In this document: piece after piece, positions 63,543-64,000 of the stretch | How positions within the stretch are numbered: the stretch's first letter is position 1 | How the letters are laid out: each line of letters opens with the position of its first letter | DNA from: Alphaproteobacteria bacterium | GTDB taxonomy: Bacteria > Pseudomonadota > Alphaproteobacteria > UBA8366 | Assembly (NCBI GenBank): GCA_021774335.1 | Contig: JAJFJD010000046.1 | Span: 1 to 64,000 of the forward strand | Reading direction: 5' to 3' | DNA: 64,000 bases | Notes under the pieces: generated by a model | What the model was told of the DNA's origin: nothing | The model's database searches: none | What the model saw: the letters and a program-made list of their open reading frames with translations, nothing else | Translations under genes and position numbers: made by a program

Positions 63543-64000
63543 GTGACGGCGACGTCCGAATTGAGCGCACGATCCATCGAAGACCTGCAGGCAGACCTGC
63601 GCAACGGCAAAGTAACCGCCGTCGGGCTGGCCGAGCGCGCGATCGAAAACTACGCCGCGCACGGCGAAACGCTGAACATCTACAAGACCTGGGATCCGGA
63701 ATCATTACGCGCGCAGGCCGAGGTCGCCGACGCCGCCTTCGCCGCCGACATGGACTTCGGCCCGATGCAGGGCCTGCCGATCTCAATCAAAGACCTCTAT
63801 GGCGTCTCCGGCTATCCCACCTTCGCGGGCACGCCAAGCCAGATGCCGCCGAAATATGAGCGCGAGGGCCCGGTCGTGCGATCCTTGCGGCAAGGTCTCG
63901 CCACCGTCACCGGCAAGACGCATACGGTCGAATTCGCCTTCGGCGGCGTCGGATCCAATCCGCATTGGGGCACGCCGCGCAATCCGTGGGACGCCGACCG
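63543..64000 (+). CDS. Amidase signature family protein (partial, cut by window end)
   Basis: The N-terminal 152 residues of an amidase signature hydrolase run off the right edge. The GTG start at 63543 is supported by GGGAG 7 bases upstream; an ATG at 63538 reads straight into a stop. The visible part has ARSIEDLQADLRNGKVTAVGLAERAI, the catalytic Lys motif GLPISIKDLYGV, and EFAFGGVGSNPHWGTPRNPW. The Gly/Ser-rich loop with the Ser-cisSer-Lys triad partners should begin just beyond the window. GatA, allophanate hydrolase or a general amidase are all possible. Confidence 0.88.
   Translation, partial: MTATSELSARSIEDLQADLRNGKVTAVGLAERAIENYAAHGETLNIYKTWDPESLRAQAEVADAAFAADMDFGPMQGLPISIKDLYGVSGYPTFAGTPSQMPPKYEREGPVVRSLRQGLATVTGKTHTVEFAFGGVGSNPHWGTPRNPWDAD

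Noticed and set aside
1..64000. tRNA, rRNA, CRISPR, insertion sequence or phage elements
   Set aside because: Gaps between genes were read on both strands and none shows cloverleaf consensus sequences, direct repeat-spacer structure, transposase frames or att-like duplications. XerD here is the housekeeping recombinase, not a phage integrase.

Overview
This 64 kb window is dense, GC-rich bacterial chromosome (roughly 60% GC by eye) with about 60 protein genes, short intergenic gaps and many 1-4 base overlaps. Gene content points to an alphaproteobacterium, probably Rhodospirillales-like. Support comes from the ubiG / lysC-ptsP-rodZ-hisS-prfA-prmC-DUF4167 layout, the secA / parvulin-argJ-mutT arrangement, comF-grxC-nitrilase, accA-xerD / aroKB, the J-protein-cobS-cobT trio, and the small families DUF1178, DUF2889, DUF2937 and DUF952. 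No rRNA, tRNA, CRISPR array, insertion sequence or prophage was seen. The window looks like core chromosome rather than a mobile island.

Layout. 1-558: leader with no convincing gene, carrying two hairpins. 0.5-11 kb: M23 endopeptidase, M14 carboxypeptidase, a two-subunit CoA-transferase, clpB with a sigma-32-like promoter, a patatin and a Lon-like protease. 11-21.7 kb: a leftward block of DUF4167, prmC, prfA, hemA (glutamyl-tRNA reductase), hisS, rodZ, ptsP and lysC. 21.8-29.8 kb: ubiG, a hydroxyacid dehydrogenase, VOC protein, branched-chain aminotransferase, a sulfatase-fold phosphonate-monoester-hydrolase-like enzyme, DUF1178, methyltransferase, nitrilase, glutaredoxin and comF. 30-38 kb: NDUFAF5-like methyltransferase, unknown membrane protein, mutT-argJ-parvulin, secA and an ATC-hydrolase-family protein. 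38-50 kb: a lipoprotein, accA, xerD, an unknown exported 619-residue protein, a 46-residue membrane microprotein, aroK-aroB-CNNM transporter, DUF2889, bolA, J-protein and cobS-cobT. 50-64 kb: DUF2937, upp, a 1068-residue membrane coiled-coil protein, an Lrp/AsnC regulator, VOC protein, rpmB, tgt, DUF302, a class-V aminotransferase-fold protein, a HAD phosphatase, a degenerate EAL-domain membrane protein, pyrD, DUF952 and the start of an amidase.

The most interesting items are as follows. (1) A two-transmembrane protein at 51518-54724 is built of about thirty 25-residue coiled-coil repeats and has a conserved-looking C-terminal domain; it resembles the polarity factor TipN. It lies under 6 kb from a membrane protein with a degenerate EAL domain and TipF-like architecture, so both halves of a polar flagellum-placement system may be here. 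(2) The class-V aminotransferase-fold protein has Asn where the PLP-binding Lys should be. (3) The C5-pathway glutamyl-tRNA reductase is unusual for an alphaproteobacterium, and its STCNR motif is STCDR. (4) A 46-residue microprotein lies upstream of the unknown exported protein. (5) xerD appears to start at a non-AUG codon behind a strong Shine-Dalgarno sequence. (6) An AT-rich promoter island carries a perfect palindrome over the start codon of the Lrp-type regulator. Family names were assigned by reading motifs and whole translations, not by database search.
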